A stretch of DNA of 64,000 nt from Sapria himalayana (lineage: Eukaryota; Streptophyta; Magnoliopsida; Malpighiales; Rafflesiaceae), in NCBI GenBank assembly GCA_029783825.1, contig JAREIK010000751.1, positions 539,176 through 603,175 of the forward strand, read 5' to 3'. Position numbers and translations under genes: made by a program. Every line of letters starts with the position of its first letter. Positions within the stretch are counted from its first letter, which is position 1. The notes under the pieces are model-generated. The model saw nothing but the letters and a program-made list of their open reading frames with translations. It did not search any database and was not told the DNA's origin. Of this stretch, positions 36,860-50,599 are shown piece after piece.

Positions 36860-38110
36860 AGCTTATTTGTATAGATCTATAGATAGTAACATATACATGA
36901 AAATCCCTAAAGGTTTTATATTTCCTTAATGCAAAATTTTTAAAATCACATGGTAATTATTTAATAAAGTTGCAACGATCCTTGTATGGACTCAAATAAT
37001 CTAATCGAATGTGATATAATCATAAAAGTACATACTTATTGAAAGAAGGATATGTAGTTAAATCAATCTACTCATTTGTATATTTCAAAAAAATAGAAAT
37101 CAATTTGATAATTATAGTAGAATATATGGACGATTTAAATCTAATAGGGACCCCAAAAGGACTCCAAGAAATTGCTGATTATTTAAAGAACGAATTTGAA
37201 ATGAAAGATCTAGGTAAGATTACATGTTACCTCAGCCAATAGGCTATAGATCCAATATTTATTAAATGGAATTTTTGTCCATCAATCAACATACACTAAA
37301 GAAATCATGAAGCTCTTTTACATGGACAATGCTATTCCCTTTAACTCCCCTATGATTATAAGATCACTTGAAATGGATAAAGATGCATTTCATCCTACAT
37401 AAGAGAATGAGAAACTCATTAGTCCAAATGTATCATTCTTAAGTGCAATTAGAACATTAATATATCTTGAAAATTATATAAGGCCAGACATAACCTTTTC
37501 TAGTGAATGTACTTGCACAATATTGCTCAACACCTACTCTTACTCTCTTAGGCATTGGAATGGGATAAAATATTTGTTGAGATACCTTCGTGAAACATGT
37601 GATATAGAATTTTTTTATTCCAATGTATCAAAACTAGAGTTACTTGGTTATGTTGAAGCTAGATACCTTTCGAATCCCCATAAGACTCGATCACAAATAG
37701 GATATATATTTACTTGTGATGATATTGATGTCTCTTGAAGATCTATTAATAAAACCATGATAACAACCTCCTCCAATCATTTAGAGTTGTTAGCAATACA
37801 TGAGGCAAGCATGGAGTGCATGTGGTTAACCTCCATGATTTAACATATTCATGATCCTAGTGGTCTTCTTCTATTTCAAATACTGCAACAATATTATATG
37901 AAATTAATGTTGGTTGTATTGCACAACTCAACAGTGAATATATCAAATGAGACCGAACTAAACATATTTCCCCAAAATTCTTTCACACACATGAGCTTCA
38001 AAACAAATATGAGATTGATATACAACAAATTAGGTCTAGTGATAATCTTATAGATTTATTCGCTAAGACATTACCTGCTATGACCTTCAAACAAGTTATA
38101 CATTGAAATG
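36860..38110 (+). pseudogene. Ty1/copia reverse transcriptase and RNase H fragment
   Basis: Readable pieces are 'SNIYMKIPKGF' (36885), 'YMDDLNLIGTPKGLQEIADYL' with the catalytic YMDD intact at about 37124-37135, 'KNEFEMKDLGKITCYL' (37185-37235), 'HWNGIKYLLRYLRETCDI' (37553-37605), 'LLGYVEARYLSNPHKTRSQIGYI' (37640-37710) and a C-terminal 'RTKHISPKFFHTHEL' / 'IRSSDNLIDLFAKTLP' (37952-38080). This is the end of a copia Pol. Gag, protease and integrase are absent, so the copy is 5'-truncated and also broken by stops and shifts. It abuts the hAT-1 remnant. Confidence 0.85.
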
Positions 38111-38583
38111 AGAAAGTTTAAAGAATTTCAAACTGAGTTATTATGACATCTGGTGAAGTCTTGAATACTCAAAATATAATGTACTTTCTTCCTTCATTGT
38201 ATTTCTGTCCCATTGTGTTTTTCTAGTAAGATTTTAACGATGCAATTATCCTTTCAAAGTACATGTACTTTTTTTTCCTTCGGTATGTTTTTGTCTCACT
38301 GCATTTTTTTTTCTAGTAAGATTTTAATGAGATATATTTTTTAATGTTATGGTCATTCAAGAGGGAGCATTATAAATACTTTGTAATAAATAGCTATTAA
38401 TTTGAAATGAATGACCATTATCAATGATGTTAGACATTGGGCTTTCTCATCGTGACTTTTTATTTTCTCAGAGTTATAACCCTTGACCTTCTTGTAAGCC
38501 TATAAATATACATGATCAGAGTGAAATATAACAATCCCTATTTGTCTCTGTCCATTTCTTCCTCTTTCTTTGCAATAGTTTTC

Positions 38584-38621
<38 letters not shown>

Positions 38622-38640
38622 GAAATATTTGAGTGATGAA
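38111..38640 (+). mobile_element. Copia 3' untranslated region, polypurine tract and 3' LTR
   Basis: After Pol comes a diverged duplicate of the phrase 'ttttctagtaagattttaa' (near 38219 and 38309), then the purine run AAGAGGGAGC (38359-38368), where plus-strand DNA synthesis would start, and an LTR-like region from about 38368. A TATA-like TATAAATATA lies at 38501-38510. The right limit is blurred by a (TA)n tract at 38589-38618. Confidence 0.6.
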
Positions 38641-38828
38641 AATGCGAAATGATAATTTAAAAAAGAAAATGTGAAATCTGAATTCTTTTTGATTGATGGT
38701 TAGGTAAGGCATGCAAACTTTGTTAGTGATTGGGAGCAAAGGCACATGATGTGGTAGACCATTTAGTGGTCAGGAGCTATGATAGAGCGTAATTAATTGA
38801 GATATAACTTTTTTTAGAGTGATAGATG

Positions 38829-38861
<33 letters not shown>

Positions 38862-39890
38862 TTGATGGTTTGGTTAAAGGAATGAACACTTTTTTCTAAT
38901 ACATAACAGAATCTTGATAAAGCAATGAGTAATAATCAAGTAGCCACAATATATCACAATAAAAAGAATTCATGGACACATCAAAAAAATGATATACTAA
39001 TCATACTTTATTACTACAACAAGAAAATGCTAATAAATATACTTTTTACTTGATTTTCTTCATCTGAAACATTATCAAAATTATTATCACAACAAATAGC
39101 ATTTCTATCACTTATTTATCTTTAAATTTTTTAAATATTTTGTGTTACTATTTTTTTTATAGGTGGAAGCAAGATCTTCATGGATGAAACCCATTTAACC
39201 ATCAATATGATAGGTTTTCATGTTCAATCTCTGACAAAGATAATTTATTTAAACAAAAAACTAATATCCATTGACCCAATACATTCTCACAACAAACTCA
39301 TGATTGATAATAATTTGAAGAATAATATTCAAAAAATATATATATCTTACACAACGATTATGAAACAAGAAATCTCATTATAAGGAATCTATGTTGCCAT
39401 CCTGAAACCTGTAGAGAAAATATGCATTATCTTTGAATTCATTTTATAATTAATTGTGAGAGATGCATGTTACCTCTTATATATTATAAATAGATACTTG
39501 CATGATCTTCATAGTGATATATTTTTTGTGTGATCCATGAGTAATAGAGCTATGTATTTCAAATTTCTTTCCCATGGAAAATAAATTTTCATGGCCAATT
39601 CTAAATAAATTAAATATGATATTAAATGAAAAAACAAAATGAGAGAGAATAGGATATATTTTTTTATGCTCTCATTCAAGGGAAGTTCAATAATCGTCTC
39701 TTGAAATTTCAAAATCACTTTTTGATAACTTTTCTCATTTGTAAGATTTATTATGAAAGATACTTCTAATTGATTATGTAAAGTCAAACTTGTATTTCGA
39801 AAAATTCTCAACCAAAGAATTTTATAACAAAGTAATTAGCTATTGTTGGAATCAAATCAAAAAAAAAGAAATCAAATTCATAGTTGGTGA
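38641..39890. other. AT-rich stretch with a (TC)n tract
   Basis: Contains a (TC)14 tract at about 38831-38859. Around 39012 there is TACTACAACAAGAAAATGC, which resembles a worn CACTA terminus, but no partner was found. Open frames of 67-100 codons near 39180 and 39509 resemble nothing I know. Confidence 0.4.
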
Positions 39891-41418
39891 CTTACATTTA
39901 GAGATGGCAAATGTGTCTGTATCCGTGGATTTCTGACCCGATCCGATCCGGTCAAACAGTAGAAAAATCCATTGACTGGATATTTATGATAGGTTGGAGT
40001 TGTTCTATAATGTCACTGAGTTATTTTCTGGGACAAGATATCTCACTGCCAATATGTTTTTTCCTGTGATTTGTAGAATTAAAATGACATTGAATGAATG
40101 ACTCATATCCTCCAATGTAGTAATTAGTACAATGGCAAATAGTATGGTTGCAAATTTTGATGCATATTGGAATGTGATCCATAAATTGATGGGTGTTGCT
40201 GCAGTATTGGACCCTAGGTATAAGATGACTTTGCTACACTTTTACTTTCCTTTGGTTTATCCAAATGACTTTAGTGAACAAATTAACAACATTCAACGAC
40301 TTTGTTATGAGTTGATGGAGGAATATTATACTAGAATGTATAAAGGGACTAATACAGAATCTGCAGTACATGGAACGGTCACTTCAACTTCAAAAGAGAG
40401 TTCAATAACTATCAATAGTGATTATCAATTATTTGTGAAAAGGATGAAGACTAATAAAACTAATAGTTTCAGAACTGAGTTGGACCATTACTTGGAGGAA
40501 GATGTTTTGCCTGAAAATTCTCAGTTTGATATTTTATTATGGTAGAAGTTGAATGGGGTAAAGTATCCTGTCTTGCAAACTATTGCAAGAGACATATTAG
40601 CAATTCCAGTATCTACTGTTGCTTTAGAGTCTGCATTCAGTTCTAGTGTGAGATTAGTTAGCCCTCATCGTAATCGACTTAATCCGAAGATGATAGAAGC
40701 ATTGATGTGTGCTCAAAGTTGGTTGTGGAGTGAAGTGACAAAACATGATGGTAAATTTATTTCATTGATCATTTATTTTTTATTTACCTATAATTTCATA
40801 ATATTTGTAAAATTTTAATATTATTTTTTTTTATATTTTTTTTTCTAGGTGGAGATGACTTGTTCATTTCAGATGGTTATGCATCAATTTATGAAGAAGA
40901 TATTCACGTGCATGATGGAGGTATTAAATTTTATAACTAATAAATTTTAATTCATATTGCAATTTAAGTATTCAAATATTAAGTTTTTTTTTTATAATTG
41001 TAGGATTCGAGATTACACATGATCGATGACAACATTTTTATCAACTTTTATGAAGATGAAGTCTATCAAACCTTGTTGAAACTTTGTTTAATATGTTAAA
41101 CATTTTGAATTTGTCACTTGATACAAATATTTTGATTTGTGATGTTTTATTAACATTAGACTTTGGTTTATATTCCTAAATTTATAAATCATGAAATTAT
41201 AACTGGTGTCATAGGTTAGCAAAATACGTCTTAATATCGCATGGATAAATCTGATATCCGTGGAGAATATCAGAAATCCGATAGATAGGATATGGATTTA
41301 AATTTTTTTATCCGTAGTATATGGATATGGATATGGATATATTATTTTTATTTAGGATCGGATATGGATTTTGAAAAATCCGATCCAAATCCGATCCTAT
41401 GCCATCCCTACTTACATT
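39891..41418 (+). mobile_element. hAT-2: 1512-bp hAT element with perfect 8-bp target duplication
   Basis: The element spans 39899-41410. Left end TAGAGATGGCA and right end (reverse complement) TAGGGATGGCA match at 10 of 11 bases. CTTACATT stands at 39891-39898 and again at 41411-41418, an exact 8-bp duplication as hAT transposases make. Both ends also carry GATCCGATCC / GGATATGGAT-type subterminal words (39940-39955; 41255-41395). Inside lies only the C-terminal part of a transposase gene, so this is an internally shortened, non-autonomous copy. Confidence 0.92.
39975..41026 (+). pseudogene. C-terminal hAT transposase (zinc-finger BED / RICESLEEPER-like type)
   Basis: Readable from about 39980 in shifting frames and openly from 40132: 'FDAYWNVIHKLMGVAAVLDP', 'YKMTLLHFYFP', then the hAT dimerisation domain 'ARDILAIPVSTVALESAFS' and 'RLNPKMIEALMCAQSWLW' (40585-40730). 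The gene shows two plausible introns: 40751-40848 (GTAAAT...TTCTAG) and about 40919-41003 (GTATTA...TTGTAG), with a TGA shortly after at about 41026. A TAG at 40543-40545 follows a Trp where the family usually has a second Trp. The BED finger and most of the catalytic core are missing. The dimerisation region is otherwise well preserved, so decay is mild. Confidence 0.85.
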
Positions 41419-42879
41419 GTTCATAACAGATGAGAAAACTTAATATTCTTCATATATTGATTCATTAGGTTTCTCGATTTAAGCAATTATTCATGAATTT
41501 ACTTGCTTGTGAAGAAGTTCCTATGTATAATTATACAGAAATTTGATCCTCACCCGAATGCTTAGAGATAAGTAAACCATAAAAAACTGCCAAAATAAAG
41601 TTTTATCAACTTATGGTGATACCTCAAAACTATTAGGATTATTTTTTTTTTTTGACATCTTTTTTAACCTACGTTGCAGAAAACCAATTGAAAATAAAAA
41701 TTATAAGAAAATCAATTTTAATGGATACTACATAGGAAAAAGTTGGTGGCGGCAATTTCACGATTCAATTTTGAAGCATTTAGCCGAAATGTTTTGTGTT
41801 TTCATTGTTATACTTGACTTCTTTTAGTAATTATATGGAAAAAAATATTTGGTATAAAATTTATGAATTTGTTTTGTTTTACATTTCATATTGAACAATA
41901 ACCTATCATAAAGTTTTTGAATTTATTTTAATTTTATAATTTGTTTAGGTTATCTAGCAACTATGACATCATAAAGCATGTGAGTAGATAGGTGTAGAAA
42001 AAAACTTAAGGTTTTTGCCCCTCGAACTGTTATATAGAATGGAGTTATTCAAGATCTAGACATACTACTTAATTTAATCTTTGATTGAAATTGCAAATAA
42101 AATGGAGCGGGTTTTGTATTTTTTTATATATTTTTGAGTTTTGAATGTCTTATTTTTTTTTAATGTTGTAGAGAATTGCTAAACTAAACATATTTTATGA
42201 ATTGTAATTTTGATCAAGCCTAACTATAACATTGTGAATATGAGCATTAGAACTTTTTTCCAATGTCCTTAAATGGCAAGGTGATTATGAATTGGATAAA
42301 AATTATTTATTCCTATATCATTCTCTCTCTCTCTCTCTCTCTACTACCCTTTTAATCATGCTTTATATAATGATAATCTATATACTTAAACATATAACTA
42401 CATTGTAATCTTGAAACATCATGATTCACAAGCAATATGAAACAAAAATATAAATTGATTAACTAGTAACACGATATATGAGTAGAGATAAATTATTCTT
42501 TCATTATCGTGATCCATGATAATCTTAGAGTATTAGGAAAGTTATTATTTTTTTAATTAAATTATTAATTCTCTCCTCACACATTGTTGGTTGTCATCCA
42601 AGTGCTATTAATAATTTTTTATAATAAATTATTATTTCATATCATCAATGAAACTAAACACTATTTAACAACACAATTATTTATCTCCATAACATTTTAA
42701 TCATCAAGACATATTATCACCATTTTAATTAATTATCAATATTTATTTTTAGCGAAACATAAATATTAACCTTTTAGAAAAAATTAATTAATCAACATGA
42801 TTAATGAAAATAAATATTATTGGAATATAATGATAAAAATAATCATAATTTTTATTACTCTTAGCTAATGGCTTATAAT
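41419..42879. other. AT-rich stretch, no gene seen
   Basis: No open frame, terminal repeat or protein phrase is recognisable. A (TC)n tract lies near 42323-42342. Confidence 0.4.
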
Positions 42880-43420
42880 ATAATAAACTTATTTTATATT
42901 ATATGATACTATGTATAATAGTAATTATAGCCAAACTCTGAGTATTGACATAGACACCATATCCAGAGATGATGACTTCTTAATTTAGTTAACTAGGATA
43001 AAATATTGAGGTGACCCATCAAATATGAGCAAAATTTTTTCAGTATTTAGATACTGATTATTACTCTATCCTATCAGATAAAGATAATAAGAATTTGGAC
43101 ATTTTGTTTTGATCGAAATTATACAAATCCACCTATCCCATGTCATCTAAGATAACACATGATGATCTAACCCCTCTAGTGTCTAGCAATATATCAGTCT
43201 ACTTTTTTTATGAAAACCAATGTTATTTTTGATAGGAAATCATGACTATGACTAAATATCATAGAGACACTTGCATTCATAAAGGACTAGGAAGATTTTA
43301 GATTGGGCATTCAGGATAAGGAACAAGAGATGATGGTGGTCAATAATTCATGGGATATAAAGATCGAAGATATTGAGATTGCCACCGAGGATATCTTTAG
43401 ATGCATACATTATGATGATC
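42880..43420 (+). pseudogene. hAT-1 family C-terminal fragment
   Basis: This stretch matches 36345-36845 in order: 'atagtaattatag', 'gatgatgacttct', 'tattactctatcctatcaga', 'tatcccatgtcatctaagata' and 'gatattgagattgccacc' all have partners there. It is therefore a second copy of the last part of the hAT-1 transposase gene, in the same orientation, with different point changes and stops. No terminus was found at either side. Confidence 0.65.
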
Positions 43421-44269
43421 TACATATACATCTGCACTGCCATACCATAAACATCGATTGATGATTTGTGTGATATTTGATTTTTTCATATGATTTTGAT
43501 GAAATCATTTATGTATTATGATTTATTTCTATCATTTATTTATTTCATTTTGATTTATGCACTATTGATATATTACACTTACTATCTTATGAGTTATGTT
43601 TTGCTTCTTCCTATTTTAATTTTATAAATATATCATTCAGTGTATATATCATATTCTATTTGTGTTTATAAAATTAAATAGATGTTTTATTATTTTATTT
43701 GAGTCAAACATGAAATAGGATCATGCGATGCAAATGCTAAATGTGAAAATATATTTTTTTTGGAATTTTGTATTTCTTTTTTTTAAGTGTGATATTAAAA
43801 AAAATAATGTAATAACAAATTATAAATTTAAAAAGTTTATATTAATTTATTGAGAATGAAACCTTTAAGTAGGTGTGCCTACTTCATGCACATACATATA
43901 TATATATGAAAATTTTTTCTACTCATTCTACCTTAACCCTAAGATCCATACAGGCATCCAAAAAATACAAAGGTGGAATGGAAGACTAGTAATTTATATA
44001 CTTGGTTTTCATCTCCACAATGATACCACTAAATGCATGGTAGCCTATATACTTGATAAATATGTGACTAATACTAAATTTAACCCAAGTATAATAAATG
44101 TCGCGAAAGTGTACACGGGCAAATAAATATTCATTATGTCATAAATAATCTTTAGAAATTTAATAAAGAAAATTTCTATATCCTATCCTAAATTATTAAT
44201 AATAAGTTCATCACTCTTGATACTGATATAGTCTGATATCACATGTTGGTAGCTAATACTTTAATCTAA
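43421..44269. other. AT-rich stretch, no gene seen
   Basis: May include the 3' region of the hAT fragment to its left. An open frame of 83 codons at 43875 carries a Tyr-Ile run from a (TA)n tract and no known motif. Confidence 0.35.
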
Positions 44270-47200
44270 AAGTAGAAGAAAAAGAAGAAGAAGTAGAAGA
44301 AGAAAAAGATGATGATGAAGATGATGAAAAAGAGGAAGAACAAGAATAAGATGAAGAAAATAAAGAGGAATAAGAATAAGATGAAGAATAAAAAGAAGAA
44401 GAAGAAGAAGAAGAAGAAGACAAAGTATAATAATAATATGAAAAAGATGAATAATAATAATAATAATAACAAGAAGAAAAAGAAGAAGAATGAGATGATA
44501 ATAATAATAATAATAATAATAATAAAATAAGAATGAGATGAAGAAGAAGAAATAGAAGAAAAATAAAATAAAAAGAAGAACATGAAGAAGAAGAATAATA
44601 ATAATAATAATAATAATAAGCAAAAGATGAAGAAAAGGAATAAGAAGAAGAAAAATAAGAATAAGAAAAAGAAGAAAGAAGAAGGAGAAGATGATGATGA
44701 TGCAGTAGTAGGAAGCAGATGGCGAAGAATAATAAGATGATGATAATGAGAAAAAGAAGAATGACAAAAAAAAGAAGAATAATAATAATAAGTAGAAGAA
44801 GAAAAAGAACAAAAAAAGAAGAATAATAAAAATAAAAATAAGAATAAGAATAATAATAAAAAGAATAAAAAGAAAAAGAAGAAGTAGAATAAGAAAAAAA
44901 AGAAGAAGAAGAAGTAGTAGTAGAATAAGAAGAAGAAGAAAAATAAAAAAAGCTAAAGGATACAAATAATAAGAAGAAAAACTAGAAGAGAAATAAATGA
45001 AGAAGATGAAAAAAAAAGAATATGAAGAAGAAAAAGAATAAGAAGAAGAAGAAAAAAAAAAAAAGAAAAAGTGGAAAAAGAAGAAGAATAAAAAAAAAGA
45101 AAAATTAGAAGAATAAGAAGAAGAGGAAAATTATTATGATGATGAAAAAAATTTTAAAGAAAAACAAGAATAAGAAGAAAAAGAAGTACAATAATAATTT
45201 GAAGAAAAAGAAGAAGAATAAGAAAAAGACGAAGAAGAAGAAGAAGAAGAAGAAAACATGAATAAAAAGAGAAAAAGAAGAAATTAAGAAGAATAAGAAG
45301 AAGAATTAGAAGAATAAGAGATAGAATAATAAGAAGAATATGAAGAAGATAAAGATGAATGAAGAAGAAGAATTAAAAGAAGTAGTAGTAGTAGAAGAAG
45401 AAGAAGAAGAATCATAATAATAATATGAAGAAGAATCATAATAATAATATGAAGAAGAATAATAATAAAAATAAGAAAAAAAAGAATAAGAAAAACAAGA
45501 AGAAATAGAAGAAAAAAAAAGAAAAAGAAGAATATGAAGAAGAACAAGAAGAAGAAGAAGAAAAAAAAAAGAATAAGAAGAAGTAGAAGTAGTAGTAGTA
45601 GAAAAAGAAGAATAATAAGAAGAAGAAGTTGAAGAAAAAAGAAGAAGGAGATGAAAAAAAAGAAGTAGAAGATAAAGAAATAAAAATTGAAGAAAAAAGA
45701 AGAAGAAGAAGTTGAAGAAAAAAGAAGAAGAAGTATAATACATTAAAGAAGAAGATGATGATTTGATAAAAAAGAAGAACAAGAACAAGAATAAGAAAAA
45801 GAATAAAAAGAAGACGAAGAATAAGAAAAAGAAAAAAAAATAATAATAATAAGAAAAAGAAGAAGAAGAAAGAGATAAAGGAAAAAAAAACAATAAAAAA
45901 AGAAAAAAAAAGAATAATAATAATTATAATTATAAGAAGAATTAAATTAAGAAGAAGTAGAAGTAGTAGAATAAGAAGTAGTAAATGAAGAACAAGAAGA
46001 AGAATACTAAAAATAATATGAAGAAAAAGAAGAATAATAATAATAATAATTAGAAGAATAAGAAGAAAAAGAAGAAAAAGATTAAGATGATGAGGAAGAA
46101 GAAGAAGAATAAGAAAAGAAAATGAAAAAGAAAAAAATAAGAAAAGAAGAACAAGAAAAAGAAAGAAGAAGAATAAGAAGAATATGATGGCTAAAGAAGA
46201 AGAAGAAAAAAAAAATTAAAAGAAGAAAAAATAAGAAGTATAAGAAGAAGAAGAATAAAAAGAATAAAAAGAAAATGATGTAGAATAAGAAGAAGAATAT
46301 GATGATGATGCTGATGATGAAGAAAAAGAAGAAGAACTAGAATGGGAAGAAGATGAAAGAGAAAAATAATTATAAGTAGAAGAAGAATAAGAAGGAGAAT
46401 AGGAAAAAAAAGAACAAGTAGAACAAGAAGAACATGAAGATGTAGAAAAAGAAAAAAAAAGAAAATGAATAAGAAGAAGAAGAATTAGAAGAAGAATCAT
46501 AAGAAAAGAAGAAGTATAATAAAAATAATAAAAAGAAGAAGATGATGATGAAGCTGAAGAAGAAGAAGAAGAAGAAGGAAATGCTGAAGAATAATAAAAA
46601 GAATATGAAGAAAAAGAAAAAGAAAAAATAATAATAATAACAGCAACAAGAAGAAGAATTAAAAGAAGATTCAAAAGTAGAAGAAAAACAAGAAGTAGAA
46701 GAATAAGAATAACAAGAAGAAGAGGAAGAAGAGGTAGAAGGAGAAGAAGAAGAAGAAGAATAATAATAATAATAAGATGATGAATCAGAAGAATAAGAAG
46801 AAAATGAAGACAAAGAATAATAATAATAATATGAAGAAGAAGAAAAATAATAATAAGAAGAAAAAGAAAAAGAAGAACAAGAAAACAAATATGAAAAAGA
46901 AGAAGAAGATGAGGATGATGATGAAAAGGAAGAAGAATAAGAAAAAAAAGGAGAATAAGAAGAAGGAGAAGAAGAAGAATAAGAAAAATAAGAAAAATAA
47001 GAACATGAAGAAGAAATAAAATAAAAAAGAAGAAGAAAATTAAGAAGAAGAATAATAATAATAAGTATAAGGAAAAGATAAAGATAAAGTAGAAGAACAA
47101 GAAGAAATAGAACAATAAGAAGAAGTAGAAGAAGAAGAAGTTGTAGTAGTAGTAGAAAATGAAGAAGAAGTCAAATAATAATAAAATGATGATAATGAGA

Positions 47201-48172
47201 AGAAGAAGAAGAAGAACAATAAAAAGAAGAATAAGAATAAGAATAAGAAGAAAAATAAAAAGAAGAATTAGATGAAGAATTAGAATAAGTAGAAGAAGAA
47301 TAAGAATAAGAATAAGAAAAAAAAAGAAGAAGAATAAGTAAAACAACAACAAGAAGAAGAATAAGAGGAAGAATAAGAAGAAAAAGAAGAAGAAGAATGA
47401 GCAGTTGGATAAGAAGAAAAAGAAGCATAAGAAGAAGAAGAAGAAGAAAAAGAAGTAGAAGAAGAAGAAAAAAAAGAAGTAGAAGAAGAAGAAGAAGATA
47501 AAATAGAAGAATAAGAAGAGAAAAAAATGAAGAAGAAGAAGAAAATGAATAGGAAGAAGTGAATGAAGAAGAATAATAAAAAATAGAAGAAGAATTAAAC
47601 GAAGAAGAAGAAGAAGTTGAAGAAAAGAAGAAGAAGAAGAAGAGATATAATATTAATACATAGAAGAAGTAGTAGATAATTATTATGAAAAATAAGAACA
47701 AGAAGCAAAATAACAAGAAGAAGAGTAAGAAGAAGAAGAATAATAATAATAATATGAATAAAAACAATCAGAAGAACAAGAATACTAACAAAAACAAGAA
47801 GAAGAAGAAGAAGAAGAAGAAGAAGAAGAAGAAGAAGAATAAGAAGGAGAAGACAAAGAAAAATAAGAAGAAAAAAAAGTAGAGAGTGAGGTTAAGAATA
47901 AAAAAGAAAAAATAAATAATAATAATAATAATAATAATTAGAAGAAAAGAAGGAGTAATAAACTAACAAGAATAATAATAATAATAATATGAAGATGAAG
48001 AATAATAATAATAATTATAATTATAATAACTAGAAGAAAAAGAAGAAAAAAAATAAAGTGATGAGGATGATGAAGACAAGGAAGAAGAATAAGAAAAGAA
48101 GAAAAAGAAGAAAAAAAATAAGAAAATGAAGAACATGAAGAATAAGAAGAAGAAAAATAAGAATAAGAATAA

Positions 48173-48205
<33 letters not shown>

Positions 48206-48567
48206 GAACAATAAGAAGAAGAATGAGACGAAAAACAAGAAGGATGAGAAGAAGAATAAGAATAAGAATAATAAGAAAAAGTAGAAGTAGAAGAAGAAGG
48301 AAATGAATAATAATATGATAATAAAGAGAAGAAGAAGAAGAAGAAGCAGTAGTAGTAGTAGAAGAAGAAGAAGAAGAAGAAGAAGAAGAAAAAGAAGAAT
48401 AAGAAGAATAATAATAAGAAGAATAATAATAAAAAGAAGAATAAGAAAAAGAAGAAAAAGAAGAAAAAGAATAATAAAAAAAAAGAATAAGAAAAAGGAG
48501 AAGAAAAAGAAGATAAAGAATAAAAAGAATAATAATAATAATAATAAAAAAAGAATAAAAATAAGAA

Positions 48568-48603
<36 letters not shown>

Positions 48604-50590
48604 GAATAAAAATAAGAAGAAGAATAATAATAATAATAATAATAATAAGAGGAAGAAGAAAAAAAAGGAAGAAGAAGAAGAAAAATAAGGAGAAGAAGAA
48701 AGAAAAATAAGATGTAGAAAGAACTTAAGAAGAATAAGTAGTAGTAGTAGGAGTAGAAAAAAAGAATAAAAATAAAAAAAAGTAAAAAAAATGAAGAAGA
48801 AGAAGAATGGAGAATAAGAAGAATAATAATAATGTAAATAAGAAGAATAAGAAGAAGAAGAAGTGGTACTAGAAGAATAAGTAGTAGTAGAAGATGAATA
48901 ATAATAATAAGAAAAAGTTAAAGAAGAAGATGATGATAAATAAAATTAAGAAGAAGGATAATAGGAAGAAGATGATGATGATTTTGAAAAACAACATAAA
49001 AATAAGAAGAACGAGAAATTTAAAAAAAAAGAAGCAGTAGAAGAAGAAAATGAAGAGGAAGAAGAAGAAAATGAAAAAGAAGAAGAAGAAGAAGAAGGAG
49101 AGAAAGAAGTACAAAAAGAAAAAGAAGGAGAATGAGTGAAAGAAGAAGAAGAAGAAGAATGACAAAGAAAAAAAAGTCGAAAAATAAAAAGAGAAGAAAA
49201 AGTATAATAAGTTGATGATGATGATTAAGATGATGTAGATGATGAATAAGAAGAAAAAGAAGAAGAATAAGATGATGATGATGATGAGGAAGAAATAAAG
49301 GAAGAATATGAAAAATAAAAAATGAAATAGAATAAGTAGAAGAAGAATACGAAGAAGAAGAAGAATGAAAAAAAAGAAATAGAACAAGAAGTAGAAGAAG
49401 AAGTAGAATACATAGAACAATAAGAAGAAGAATATAATTATGATGAAGAAAAATAAAAAGAAAAAAAAAGAATAATAAGAATTAGAAGAATAAAAAGAAT
49501 AAAAAGAATAAGAATAACAAGAAGAACAAGAATTAGAAGAAGAATAAGAAAAGTACACGAAGAAAAAGAAGAAGCATGATAAAAAATGAAGCTAAAGAAG
49601 AATGAGAAGAAATGAAGGAAAAATAAGATGAGGTTAAAAAGATAAAGAAGAAGAATAAGAAGTAGTAGAAGAAGAAATATTTATAGAAGAAGAAAAAGTT
49701 GTAGTAGAATTAAAAGAATAAGCAAAAAAAAAGAAGTATAAGAAGAATATGATGATTGATAAAGATAATAAGAAGAAGGAGAAAAAGGAGAAGAAGGAAA
49801 AGAAGGAGGAGAAGGAAAAGAAGGAGAAGAAGAATTAGAAGATGAATAAGAAAAAGAAGAAAAGGAATAAGTGGAATAAAAAGAATAAGAATAAGAAGAA
49901 GAATTAAGAAGTAGAAGAAGAATAAGAAGAAGAAGAGACTAATGAAGAAGAAGAAGAATAAAAAGAAGAAAAATAAGAAGAAGAAGAATAATAATAATAA
50001 TAATAATAATAATAAGAAAAAGAAGTTGAAGAATAAGAAGTATAAGAAGAATAATAAAAAGAATATGAACAAGAAAAAGAAGAATAAGAAGAAGAAGTAG
50101 AAATAAAAGAAGAAGAAAAAAAAAGAAAAAGTAGATGAAGAAAAAGTAGATGTATAAAAAGAAAAAAAATAAGAAGAAGAAGTTGAAGAAAAATACGAAG
50201 AGGAAGAAGAAGAAAAAGAATAATAAAAGATGATGATAATTATGAAGATGAAAACAAAGAAGAAGAAGAAGATGGTGATGATGAATATGAAGAAGAAGAA
50301 TAAGAAGGAGAAGGAGAAGGAGAAGAAAAATAAGAAGAATAAGTAGATGAAGAAAAATAAGAAGTAGAATAAAAAAATAAGAATAAGATAAAAAAAGAAT
50401 AGGAATAAAAAAATGAATAAAAAGGTGAAGAAGCAGAATAAAATGAAGAAGAATAATAATAAGCAGAATAAGAATAATATAAAGAAGAAGAAGAAGAAGT
50501 AGTAGTAGTAGAAGAAGAAGAAGTAGTAGTAGTAGTAGTCGTAGAAGTAGTAGTAGAGAAGAAGAATAAGAAGAAGAAGCAGGATAAGTA
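44270..50590 (+). repeat. 6.3-kb AAG/AAT microsatellite array
   Basis: About 6.3 kb consist of AAG (GAA) and AAT triplets and A-rich variants. The + strand has hardly any C. Pure runs include (AAG)n of about 14 units near 47796-47839 and (AAT)n islands near 44500-44525, 48170-48205, 48570-48600 and 49988-50012. Blocks of GAA and of AAT alternate, and the third triplet base varies between G, T and A. Long frames of Phe/Leu/Ser/Tyr (minus strand) or Lys/Asn/Arg (plus strand) come from the repeat and are not genes. The array ends abruptly at LINE-2. Confidence 0.95.
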
Positions 50591-50599
50591 GAAAATGAA

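Noticed and set aside
39007..39030. A left CACTA terminus (TACTACAACAAGAAAATGC)
   Set aside because: The first base is not C, no subterminal repeats follow and no partner end was found; probably chance or very old.
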